Below are positions 1-7,445 of a stretch of 64,000 nucleotides of DNA, one piece after another. The stretch covers positions 1-64,000 of the forward strand of contig CAJTXR010000004.1 in the NCBI GenBank assembly GCA_910584005.1. Direction: 5' to 3'. The stretch is from an uncultured Anaeroplasmataceae bacterium (lineage in GTDB: Bacteria > Bacillota_I > Bacilli_A > Acholeplasmatales > Anaeroplasmataceae). A program made the translations under genes and the position numbers. Under the pieces are notes generated by a model that worked only from the letters and a program-made list of their open reading frames with translations, made no database searches and was not told the DNA's origin. The first letter of the stretch is position 1. Each line of letters begins with the position of its first letter.

Positions 1-46
1 TTTTTTCCTCCTAATAATTTGTTATTATTTAGAGAACAAGTAAAAT

Positions 47-86
47 AAAAAAACTCCTATATTTAATAAAATAAAAGGAGTTTTTT
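47..86. terminator. Bidirectional intrinsic terminator
   Basis: A short stem (AAAAACTCCT pairing with AGGAGTTTTT) is flanked by an A-run on the left and a T-run on the right, so it can terminate transcription in either direction. It lies past the end of the minus-strand recombinase gene and probably ends that transcript. The 90 bases between it and the stop codon of the recombinase hold no recognisable gene. Confidence 0.65.
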
Positions 87-177
87 GCAATAACGAGTCG
101 AAACTTGTCGGTCGATTTGTGTAGAAATATAAGAGAAGAATAAGGTATAATAAAATTAGAATATAACGAATCTGATC

Positions 178-1119
178 CTAGCAAATTTCTTGATTTGTTA
201 TATTCTTTTTTATAATTTTGTTTCGCAAATTATATTTTTTTAAAACAACTTTTTTACGAGTTGTACTTACTTCAGTATAGATTTCGGTTGTAGAAATTGA
301 AGCATGTCCAAGTAATTCTTGTACAGATCTTAAATCTGCACCATTTGATAATAAGTTTGTAGCGAACGTATGCCTTAGATAATGTGGAGTTGCTGGTATT
401 TTAATATGAGATAAATCTCTATATTTTTTAAAAATATTTTCTACTCCATATATGCTAAGAGGATTAAGATATTTATTAATAAATAAATATTCATGTGGTA
501 CTTTATATTTTTTTCTGAGAGTTATCCATTCTCTTAAGTTTTCCCATGTTTCCATACTTGATATATAAAGAAGTCTTTGTTTTCTTCCTTTACCATGAAC
601 TAGTATAATTTTTTCAGAAGAGATAATATCTTGTATTTTAATATTAGCTAATTCAGCAATACGCATTCCAGTAGAAATTAAAATATCTATAATACATAGA
701 TCTCTAGTAATTTCAAATTTAGCAAATGTGGTTTTGCTGGAAGTTTGGCAATTATATAATGTTTCAAATAATTTATTTACATCTCGTATAGATAAAGTTT
801 TTGGAAGTCGCTTTTCCTTTTTAAATTTAAATTTTAAATTTTTAATTGGATTGGAAAGTTTGACTTCTAGCTCTAAAAAATTAAAAAACAATTTTAAAGA
901 TATAATTTTTCTTGAGATGCTAGAATCCTTATGAGTTTTACTTAGGTTTTCTATATACTGCAAAATAATAGAAGAAGTAAGCCTCTTATTATTTTGCAAA
1001 TCTAAGTAGTTGAAAAAATGTGTTAAGTCTGATGAATAAGCCTTAATTGTTTTTTCGTTTAAGTTTTTTGTCAAAGACATTTTTAAAGTGAATAATTCTT
1101 TATATTTAATCAAATTCAT
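178..1119 (-). CDS. Tyrosine recombinase, XerC/XerD-like
   Basis: A 313-residue site-specific recombinase of the phage-integrase family, which cuts and rejoins DNA through a 3'-phosphotyrosine link. The N-terminal SAM-like core-binding domain covers roughly residues 5-95 and the catalytic domain about 105-290. The catalytic set is visible: R153 (TGMRIAEL), K177 (HGKGRKQR), H246 and R249 (HYLRH), H272 (LLGHAS) and nucleophile Y281 (TEIYTEV). Length and layout match XerC/XerD. The start is preceded by a strong GGAGGGT site. It is a single-gene unit ended by the terminator at 47-86. It may be a housekeeping chromosome-dimer resolvase or a dedicated inversion or integration enzyme; no paired recombination sites were seen beside it, so this is undecided. 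Confidence 0.9.
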   Translation of the reverse strand: MNLIKYKELFTLKMSLTKNLNEKTIKAYSSDLTHFFNYLDLQNNKRLTSSIILQYIENLSKTHKDSSISRKIISLKLFFNFLELEVKLSNPIKNLKFKFKKEKRLPKTLSIRDVNKLFETLYNCQTSSKTTFAKFEITRDLCIIDILISTGMRIAELANIKIQDIISSEKIILVHGKGRKQRLLYISSMETWENLREWITLRKKYKVPHEYLFINKYLNPLSIYGVENIFKKYRDLSHIKIPATPHYLRHTFATNLLSNGADLRSVQELLGHASISTTEIYTEVSTTRKKVVLKKYNLRNKIIKKNITNQEIC

Positions 1120-1408
1120 TTTTTACCCTCCATTTTTTGATAAATATAAAAAATTATATCATTTTATGGCCGTTAATATATAAACAATTACCAGATTATT
1201 TGGCGGTATTAAATTTTTTAGTAATTTGTTTATAAAAAAATATTTTTTTAAATCTGACAAAAAATTACAAGTATAAAGATATTATCTTTATAAAATATAA
1301 AAATTAAAATAGGTCGATTTTTTATTGAAAAATTAGGACTTTATTTTAATTTTTTTTTTGCTATAATAGAGTTGCCAAAAAACCTAAAATGAAAAGGAGA
1401 AGGATTTT
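1120..1408. promoter_or_regulatory. Divergent intergenic region with two likely promoters
   Basis: This 289-base AT-rich gap separates divergent genes. Facing left is a TATAAT box (minus strand, 1153-1158) 34 bases before the recombinase start, without a convincing -35. Facing right is TATAAT at 1362-1367, also with a poor -35, followed by an AAGGAG site at 1394-1399 for the nucleotidyltransferase start at 1409. A GGCCGTTAAT/GGCGGTATTA near-repeat (about 1168-1217) could be a regulator site but is weak. No RNA gene was recognised. Confidence 0.4.
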
Positions 1409-2263
1409 ATGAAACCTACACTAGTTGTAATGGCTGCAGGAATGGGCAGTCGATTTGGAGGATTAAAACAAGCTGAACCTGTGACAGAGGATGGAAAAGG
1501 GATTTTAGATTTTTCTGTTTATGACGCAAAAAAAGCAGGATTTGGAAAAGTAATATTTATTATTCGAGAGGATATGGAATCGGATTTTAAAAATTTAATT
1601 GGTAATCGTATAGCTAAAACAATTTCCGTGGAATATGTTTATCAAGATATGTCCAATCTTCCAGCTGGAAGAACAAAACCATTTGGAACAGGACATGCAA
1701 TTTACTGCTGTAAGGATATTGTTAAAGAGCCTTTTGCTATCATAAATGCAGATGATTATTATGGACAAAATGCTTTTTATGAAATTGGCAAGCATTTGGC
1801 TCATGCCAAAAAAGGGGAATATGCAATGACCGCTTATATGCTAGAAAATACATTAAGTAAAAATGGTACTGTTTCTCGTGGAGTTTGTGAAGTAGAAAAT
1901 GGATATTTAAAGCAAGTAACAGAATACACTAAAATTGCGGCCGATTGCAGTTATGATTTCAATGGAAGAAAAGCCATTTTACCTGGCTCAACGCCTGTAT
2001 CTATGAACTTATGGGGATTAACACCAGACATTTTTACTTATATTGTGAAGGATTATCAGGATTTTTTAGCTAATGCAGATTTAATGAAAGATGAATTTTT
2101 TATACCTACTGTTATTTCAAACGCCGTTCATCAAAAGAAAGCTACTGTACAAGTCTATAAAAACATGGACAAATGGTATGGGATTACATATCGAGAGGAT
2201 TTGGCTGAAATAAAAGAAGCCATAGGAGGATATATAAAAAATGGATTATATCGTGGAATATAA
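1409..2263 (+). CDS. Sugar-1-phosphate nucleotidyltransferase (MobA/RmlA-type fold)
   Basis: A 284-residue nucleotidyltransferase predicted to couple a sugar 1-phosphate to a nucleoside triphosphate, giving an NDP-sugar in the cytoplasm. The N-terminal nucleotide-binding loop AAGMGSRFGG is at residues 9-18, and the metal/nucleotide-binding NADDYYG follows at 113-119. The start has AAGGAG nine bases upstream. The gene overlaps the next one by 23 bases, and that neighbour looks like an anomeric N-acetylhexosamine kinase. The pair is therefore a plausible salvage route from free HexNAc via HexNAc-1-phosphate to a UDP-sugar. Its specificity (UDP-GlcNAc, UDP-GalNAc or UDP-Glc) cannot be read from the sequence. 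Confidence 0.8.
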   Translation: MKPTLVVMAAGMGSRFGGLKQAEPVTEDGKGILDFSVYDAKKAGFGKVIFIIREDMESDFKNLIGNRIAKTISVEYVYQDMSNLPAGRTKPFGTGHAIYCCKDIVKEPFAIINADDYYGQNAFYEIGKHLAHAKKGEYAMTAYMLENTLSKNGTVSRGVCEVENGYLKQVTEYTKIAADCSYDFNGRKAILPGSTPVSMNLWGLTPDIFTYIVKDYQDFLANADLMKDEFFIPTVISNAVHQKKATVQVYKNMDKWYGITYREDLAEIKEAIGGYIKNGLYRGI

Positions 2264-3317
2264 GTCAATAATTGAACAATTTGCTATAGAGGGAAAAGTC
2301 TTAGATATTCACCCATATGGAGAGGGACATATCAATCAAACTTTTCTAGTTACTACAGATAAGAAAAGATATTTATTACAAAAAATGAATACTGTAGTTT
2401 TTCCAAATATTGAAAACCTAATGAAAAATATTTCTTATGTGACAGAGTATTTAAGAGGCAAAAATGTTGAAACATTGCATATTGTTCCAACTAAAACAAA
2501 GGAACTTTATTTTGAAACCGAAAATACAAATGAATATTTCCGAGTATACGATTTTATTGAAGGAACCATTACTTATCAACAGGTTTTAGATAAGCATGTA
2601 TTTTATAATACAGGAAAAGCATTTGGAGAATTTCAAAATTATTTGGCAGACTTTGATGCTTCAGTTTTAGTAGAAACCATTCCAAATTTTCATAATACCA
2701 TAAAACGATATACTGATTTTGAAAAAGCAGTAAAAGAAGATAAGCTGGGACGTGCAAAATCTTGTAAAACGGAAATTGATTTTTTACTTGACCATAAAAA
2801 TGATTTTAGTAAAGTAGTAGATGGATTAAAAAATGGTAGCATTCCACTTAGAGTTACTCATAACGATACAAAATTAAATAATATTTTAATGGATGCAAAA
2901 ACAAACGAAGCAAGAGCAGTTATTGATTTAGATACAATAATGCCAGGTTCTCTATTATACGATTTTGGGGACTCTATTCGCTTTGGTGCATCGACAGCTG
3001 CAGAAGATGAACAAGATCTATCAAAAGTACATTTTGATCTCTCATTGTTTGAGGCATACGCAAGTGGATATTGCTCGTCTGTAGCTGAAAGCATTACAAA
3101 TAAAGAAATAGAGCTTTTGCCTTATAGTGCATTTTTATTAACTTGCGAATGCGGAATGCGTTTTTTAACAGATTATCTTTTAGGGGATACTTATTTTGCC
3201 ACAAAGTACCCAGAGCACAATTTAGTTCGGTGTCGTACTCAATTTAAATTGGCTTCTGAGATAGAAGATAATTTAGATTTAATGAATGAAATTATTGTAA
3301 AAATTAGAAACAAATAG
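2241..3317 (+). CDS. N-acetylhexosamine 1-kinase-like phosphotransferase (APH fold)
   Basis: A 358-residue kinase of the aminoglycoside-phosphotransferase/choline-kinase fold, most like NahK enzymes that phosphorylate GlcNAc or GalNAc at C1. The Brenner-type catalytic loop HNDTKLNNIL starts at residue 207 (D209 as base, N213/N214 for metal). The metal-binding IDLD is at 228-231 and is followed by YDFGDSIR. The N-terminal EGHINQTF resembles the NahK glycine-rich loop. AGGAGG at 2224-2229, inside the upstream gene, supports this start. It is coupled to the preceding nucleotidyltransferase. No lacto-N-biose phosphorylase is nearby, so the substrate is more likely free amino sugar from host glycans; that is inference. 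Confidence 0.78.
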   Translation: MDYIVEYKSIIEQFAIEGKVLDIHPYGEGHINQTFLVTTDKKRYLLQKMNTVVFPNIENLMKNISYVTEYLRGKNVETLHIVPTKTKELYFETENTNEYFRVYDFIEGTITYQQVLDKHVFYNTGKAFGEFQNYLADFDASVLVETIPNFHNTIKRYTDFEKAVKEDKLGRAKSCKTEIDFLLDHKNDFSKVVDGLKNGSIPLRVTHNDTKLNNILMDAKTNEARAVIDLDTIMPGSLLYDFGDSIRFGASTAAEDEQDLSKVHFDLSLFEAYASGYCSSVAESITNKEIELLPYSAFLLTCECGMRFLTDYLLGDTYFATKYPEHNLVRCRTQFKLASEIEDNLDLMNEIIVKIRNK

Positions 3318-3332
3318 GCTTATATAGTACTG

Positions 3333-3358
3333 GAGTCCTTCTTGGACTCTTTTTTTTA
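3333..3358 (+). terminator. Intrinsic terminator after the kinase gene
   Basis: GAGTCC (3333-3338) pairs with GGACTC (3344-3349) over a short loop and runs straight into a T-tract. It closes the two-gene nucleotidyltransferase-kinase unit and separates it from the large operon promoter downstream. Confidence 0.8.
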
Positions 3359-3401
3359 TTGTCGAATTTGGAGTAAAATTTCATAAATTTTTCAAAAGTG
3401 G

Positions 3402-3430
3402 TTGACTTGCTCCGATTAAGGTGCTATAAT
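3402..3430 (+). promoter_or_regulatory. Promoter of the glycosaminoglycan operon (TTGACT-N17-TATAAT)
   Basis: The -35 TTGACT (3402-3407) and the -10 TATAAT (3425-3430) are separated by exactly 17 bases. Transcription would start near 3437. This places any ATG before about 3460 at or near the RNA 5' end and supports a later start for the first gene. No other promoter is obvious until 21804, so this one probably drives about 18 kb. Confidence 0.8.
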
Positions 3431-3461
3431 GTGGCTGATGTAAGTAATGTTTTTTGTTAAA

Positions 3462-3475
3462 AGAAAGCGTTTTCT
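3462..3475. promoter_or_regulatory. Palindromic operator resembling a cre/LacI-family site
   Basis: AGAAAGCGTTTTCT is a 14-base palindrome with a central CG, matching the catabolite-responsive element pattern (TGWAANCGNTNWCA) at 12 of 14 positions. It lies about 25 bases downstream of the predicted transcription start, a position where CcpA or another LacI-family repressor could act as a roadblock. No LacI-family gene is in the window, so the binding protein is unknown. Confidence 0.6.
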
Positions 3476-3503
3476 AAATATTGTTAAAAGGGAGCTGATG
3501 GTC

Positions 3504-4295
3504 TTGCTAAAGATGAAAATGGTAAATCGACAAGGAAATGAGCTTTTTATAAGTCCTGCTCAAGAAAAACTTTGTTGTATTTACAACTTTGATTATCAAG
3601 ATGGGGATTGGATAATCATCGATTGTGATAAAAAGGGTGGATATTACAAAATTTGCTTAGATGACACGATGGAAGAGTCCATTGTGTATGTGCCAGGAAA
3701 TTTTTTCACTTATTTTATCCCAGCCAAAGATCAACGAAAAAATTATTCTCCAAAGTCCTTTTATGGAGATTGTCACATTATTCGAGTACAAGAGGCAACG
3801 AAGGAAGAAATTTATAAGAGAAGAAACTTAGCGTTTAATCCCTATGATGAGCATGAAAATGATACCTTTTATCCTCATTCCTCTGCCAATGTTGAAACAA
3901 GAAATGAATGTACTTTTGCAAGTCGAAACGCAATTGATGGATTTTATTTCAATGAATCACATGGTAATTTTCCGTTTCAAAGCTGGGGAATCAATAAAAA
4001 TCCAAACGCTGAATTTAAGTTGGATTTTGGAAGAGATGTGCTAATAGATGAAATTGTATTAACTTTAAGAGCTGATTTTCCTCATGACAACTATTGGAAG
4101 TCTGCAACTTTGTGTTTTTCTGATGGAAGTGAACTCCTCATGAATTTAAAGAAAACGGCAAACAGACAATCTATTCAGTTCGAGCCTAAAAAAGTGAGCT
4201 CCATTATACTAAAGCAATTAGTTAAAGGAGAAGCACTATCTGAATTTCCAGCTTTAACTCAATTTGAAGCTTGGGGATATGAAATAAAAAAATAA
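3504..4295 (+). CDS. Cytoplasmic protein with C-terminal discoidin-like (galactose-binding) domain
   Basis: First gene of the operon, 263 residues from a TTG start. GGGAG at 3490-3494 sits nine bases before TTG 3504, whereas ATG 3498 is only three bases away and ATG 3447 would fall before the operator. There is no signal peptide, so it is cytoplasmic. The N-terminal half (about 1-110) is a compact beta-rich region of unknown family. The C-terminal half (about 120-260) resembles F5/8 type C jelly-roll folds, with segments such as AIDGFYFN, FKLDFGRDVLIDEIVLTLRA and a final FEAWGYE. Position beside GH88 suggests it binds or processes imported oligosaccharide. No catalytic motif is recognised. 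Confidence 0.7.
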   Translation: MLKMKMVNRQGNELFISPAQEKLCCIYNFDYQDGDWIIIDCDKKGGYYKICLDDTMEESIVYVPGNFFTYFIPAKDQRKNYSPKSFYGDCHIIRVQEATKEEIYKRRNLAFNPYDEHENDTFYPHSSANVETRNECTFASRNAIDGFYFNESHGNFPFQSWGINKNPNAEFKLDFGRDVLIDEIVLTLRADFPHDNYWKSATLCFSDGSELLMNLKKTANRQSIQFEPKKVSSIILKQLVKGEALSEFPALTQFEAWGYEIKK

Positions 4296-4311
4296 AAGAA
4301 AGGAGAGCGAC

Positions 4312-5538
4312 ATGAGCAACGTTAATTTAGAAAAAATCAAACGAGAAGAATTCCTAAAAAAGCCAAACTTTACTAAAACAGATGTGAAAAAAACACTAGA
4401 TAAGATTGTTAAAATCGTTGACCATATGATGTTGAAATTTCATGGTGATGTGTTTCCAAGAGCCTGTAGCAAAAATTATGTTTATGACACAGTGGGCAAT
4501 TTAGAATGGGATGAAAGTAATAATGAAAGCATTTGGACAACTTCCTTTTGGACGGGCATTTTATGGTTGATGTATGAGTATACAGGGGATGAAAAGTATA
4601 AAAAAGAAGCTCAGCTACACTCAGAATCATTCCGGACAAGAATCGATAATTACTATCACAAGAATGAACAAGAAGCTGGATTAAATCATCATGATATTGG
4701 GTTTTTATATAGCATAACTACAGTAGCAGATTACAAACTCACAGGATCAAAAAAAGCACTTGAAACTTCTCTAATGGCTGCAAAATTACTTTCAAAGCGG
4801 TATATCGATACAGCAAAGATTTTACAGGCTTGGGGAGATATGAGTGATCCAGAACAGCGAGGAAGAATGATTATAGATTGTAATTTGAATATTCCATTGC
4901 TTTATTTTGCAAATCAATTTATGCCAGACGACACGTACTATCAAATGGCATACAATCATGCAAAGACTGCTAGTAAATACATTATTCGTCCTGATGCTTC
5001 AACTTTTCATACGTTCCATATGGATACAGAAACTGGAGAGCCTCGATTTGGGTCTACACATCAAGGATATTCAGATGATTCATGCTGGGCAAGAGGACAG
5101 GCATGGGGGATTATGGGCTTCCCAATTTCTTATCGATATACCAAGGACAAAGAATTTTTAGAAAAAGCCAAATGCTTAGCGAATTATTTTTTAAATCGTC
5201 TACCTAAAGATTTCATATGTAATTGGGACTTGATATTTTTAGGAGATGAGGATCAACGAGATACGAGTGCGGCTGCTGTTGCGGCTATAGGACTTTTAGA
5301 ATTAATTAATCAAATGCCAAAAACAGATAAAGATAGAGAAATATATGAAAATGCTTGTTTATATATTACTCAATCCTTATGCGAAAAATATCTTGGTGAA
5401 AATAATGAAGGTATTTTGAAAAGCGGTGTTTATTTTTATCATGGCAATTTAGGTATCAATGAATATTTAATTTTTGGGGATTATTTCTTCGTTGAACTTT
5501 TAATGCGGTTATATAAAAATTGGAATTCTTATTGGTAG
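4312..5538 (+). CDS. ugl: Unsaturated glucuronyl hydrolase, GH88
   Basis: A 408-residue (alpha/alpha)6-barrel enzyme. GH88 enzymes hydrate the C4-C5 double bond that polysaccharide lyases leave on the non-reducing uronate, which releases the amino sugar and an unsaturated uronate that opens spontaneously. The two catalytic aspartates fit D128 (HHDIGF) and D189 (IIDCNLN). The family segments SFWTGILW (78-85) and SDDSCWARGQAWG are present. There is no signal peptide, so it acts in the cytoplasm on imported lyase products. AAGGAGAG precedes the ATG. It is the strongest single marker that the operon degrades a uronate-containing glycosaminoglycan. Confidence 0.93.
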   Translation: MSNVNLEKIKREEFLKKPNFTKTDVKKTLDKIVKIVDHMMLKFHGDVFPRACSKNYVYDTVGNLEWDESNNESIWTTSFWTGILWLMYEYTGDEKYKKEAQLHSESFRTRIDNYYHKNEQEAGLNHHDIGFLYSITTVADYKLTGSKKALETSLMAAKLLSKRYIDTAKILQAWGDMSDPEQRGRMIIDCNLNIPLLYFANQFMPDDTYYQMAYNHAKTASKYIIRPDASTFHTFHMDTETGEPRFGSTHQGYSDDSCWARGQAWGIMGFPISYRYTKDKEFLEKAKCLANYFLNRLPKDFICNWDLIFLGDEDQRDTSAAAVAAIGLLELINQMPKTDKDREIYENACLYITQSLCEKYLGENNEGILKSGVYFYHGNLGINEYLIFGDYFFVELLMRLYKNWNSYW

Positions 5539-5548
5539 GAGGGTGAAT

Positions 5549-6556
5549 ATGGAACAAGAAATCTTGGAAAATAATTTAAACAATATAGATACAAGTTCTT
5601 TAGAAGAGAAGCCAATAAAAAAATCCAATACATTTATGAGCAAAGTAAAGAAATATACAAAATACAACTGGCAAATCTTTGTTTTATTTTTACCGGCATT
5701 TTTGTGGATGATTTTCTTTGTCTTTGTTCCTTTTATTTCCAATGTACTAATGTCTTTTCAAGACTATAGTGTAAGTAAAGGAATATTTGGAAGTAAATTT
5801 ATTGGGTTTAAAAATTATGTAACGTTTTTCTCAATGGATGGATTTTTTTCCTTATTAGGAAATACATTGTTGCTAAATTTATTAGTTCTGGTTATCGGAT
5901 TTCCTGCAGCGATACTTTTAGCAATTATGATCTATGAATCCAAAAGCAAAGTAATCAAAGGTGTTGCCCAAACAACAACTTTCTTACCATTCTTTATATC
6001 TGCAGTGGTTGTATGTAATATGACTATCGAATTTTTAAAAGCAGATACTGGAATGATTATAAATATTCTTTCTTGGTTTGGAGTTAAGAAACAAAACCTA
6101 TTAGAAAATCCTCATGCATTCCGATGGATTTACGCCATTATGGAATTATGGCAGACGATTGGGTATAACTCTTTAATCTATTTAGCGGCTCTATCCGCAA
6201 TTGATACATCTCTTTATGAGGCAGCATCAATGGATGGGGCAGGGAAGTTTAGACAAATCTTCCATGTAACATTACCTGGAATTGCTCCAACGATTATTAT
6301 AACTTTAATTTTGAAAATAGGTAAGTTGTTGTCAATGGGGTATGAAAAGGTATTATTGCTACAAAATGTTTACAATAAACCAACATCAGAAATTATAAGC
6401 ACTTATGTTTATAATGTCAGCTTGAATCCAACAGTAGGACAACCAAATTACGGATTAGCAGCAACCATTGGTTTATTTGATGCCGTTGTGGCAATTGTTC
6501 TTGTTACAGTGGTTAATAAAATTGCTAAGAAAGTATCAGATACTCAGTTATGGTAG
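5549..6556 (+). CDS. CUT1 sugar ABC transporter permease, LplB family
   Basis: A 335-residue inner-membrane permease with about six membrane segments and a 45-residue cytoplasmic N-terminal extension. The EAA loop that docks to the ATPase is clear (YEAASMDGAGKFRQIFHVTLP, about residues 227-247). ATG 5549 is chosen because the upstream in-frame GTG at 5543 lies inside the AGGAGGG ribosome site. It works with the following permease, the lipoprotein at 15231 and most likely the ATPase at 26399. LplB/YtcP systems import oligosaccharides bearing uronic acids or related complex sugars. Confidence 0.92.
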   Translation: MEQEILENNLNNIDTSSLEEKPIKKSNTFMSKVKKYTKYNWQIFVLFLPAFLWMIFFVFVPFISNVLMSFQDYSVSKGIFGSKFIGFKNYVTFFSMDGFFSLLGNTLLLNLLVLVIGFPAAILLAIMIYESKSKVIKGVAQTTTFLPFFISAVVVCNMTIEFLKADTGMIINILSWFGVKKQNLLENPHAFRWIYAIMELWQTIGYNSLIYLAALSAIDTSLYEAASMDGAGKFRQIFHVTLPGIAPTIIITLILKIGKLLSMGYEKVLLLQNVYNKPTSEIISTYVYNVSLNPTVGQPNYGLAATIGLFDAVVAIVLVTVVNKIAKKVSDTQLW

Positions 6557-6564
6557 GTGATAAG

Positions 6565-7422
6565 ATGAAAAAAAGATTAAATTTGGACAACATTTTAGGA
6601 GTTGTGAACAATGTATTACTTGTCATTTTATCTTTAGTAATGCTTTATCCAATTCTTTATATCTTTATTACTGCCGTAAGTAATCCAGTAACTTTTACGA
6701 ATGCAGTGAATAAAGGTAAATTTTTAATTGTTCCTCAAGGCTTTACTATGGATTACATTGTTGAGCATTTGAAGAATAAAGATATATGGCGTGCTTATGG
6801 AAATACCGTATTGTATACAGTGTTAGGTACGGCAATTAGTTTGTTTTTAAGTATAACTTGTGCATATGTTCTTTCAAGAAAAGGATTGAAAGTAATTAAG
6901 GTTATGACCATTGTTGTGGTGTTAACAATGTGGTTAAAGCCAGGAATGATTGCAACTTATACCAATATCCAAAGTTTAGGAATGATGGGAAATATTTTGG
7001 GAATCATGCTCCCATTTGCTTTCTCGGCCTATAATGTAATTTTATTGAGGACCTATTTTGCAGCGATTCCACAAGATATTGATGAATCTGCTCAAATAGA
7101 TGGAGCCTCCCATTTTAGAATGTTAACAAGTATATATATTCCAGCAAGTGTTCCAGCAATTACAACCGTTGGGTTGTTCTATGCGATTGATCGTTGGAAT
7201 GGATATTTCTGGGCAGAAATCGTCTTACAAAAAGATAAGCTGTATCCTCTTCAAGTATTAGTAAAGAAGATGTTACAAAATACGGGAGATTCAGGAAATC
7301 TTTTTGCGGGAACAGTATCTGCATTTGCATTAATTATAATCGCTATTGTACCAATTATGATCGTGTTCCCTTTCATCCAAAAATATTTTAAAAAGGGTGT
7401 CATGGTTGGTTCAGTTAAATAA
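6565..7422 (+). CDS. CUT1 sugar ABC transporter permease, YtcP/LplC family
   Basis: Second permease subunit, 285 residues, with six predicted membrane segments and the EAA loop DESAQIDGASHFRMLTSIYI. An upstream ATG at 6550 overlaps the previous stop. The ATG at 6565 has AGGTGA (6555-6560) just ahead and gives the usual MKKR-type N-terminus, so it is preferred. It forms the heterodimeric channel with the preceding gene; the tight spacing implies translational coupling. Confidence 0.92.
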   Translation: MKKRLNLDNILGVVNNVLLVILSLVMLYPILYIFITAVSNPVTFTNAVNKGKFLIVPQGFTMDYIVEHLKNKDIWRAYGNTVLYTVLGTAISLFLSITCAYVLSRKGLKVIKVMTIVVVLTMWLKPGMIATYTNIQSLGMMGNILGIMLPFAFSAYNVILLRTYFAAIPQDIDESAQIDGASHFRMLTSIYIPASVPAITTVGLFYAIDRWNGYFWAEIVLQKDKLYPLQVLVKKMLQNTGDSGNLFAGTVSAFALIIIAIVPIMIVFPFIQKYFKKGVMVGSVK

Positions 7423-7445
7423 AAAAATAGAAAGGAATGATAATA

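Noticed and set aside
1165..1195. dif-like recombination site near the recombinase gene
   Set aside because: A short AT-rich partial palindrome is present but the match to known Firmicutes dif sites is poor.
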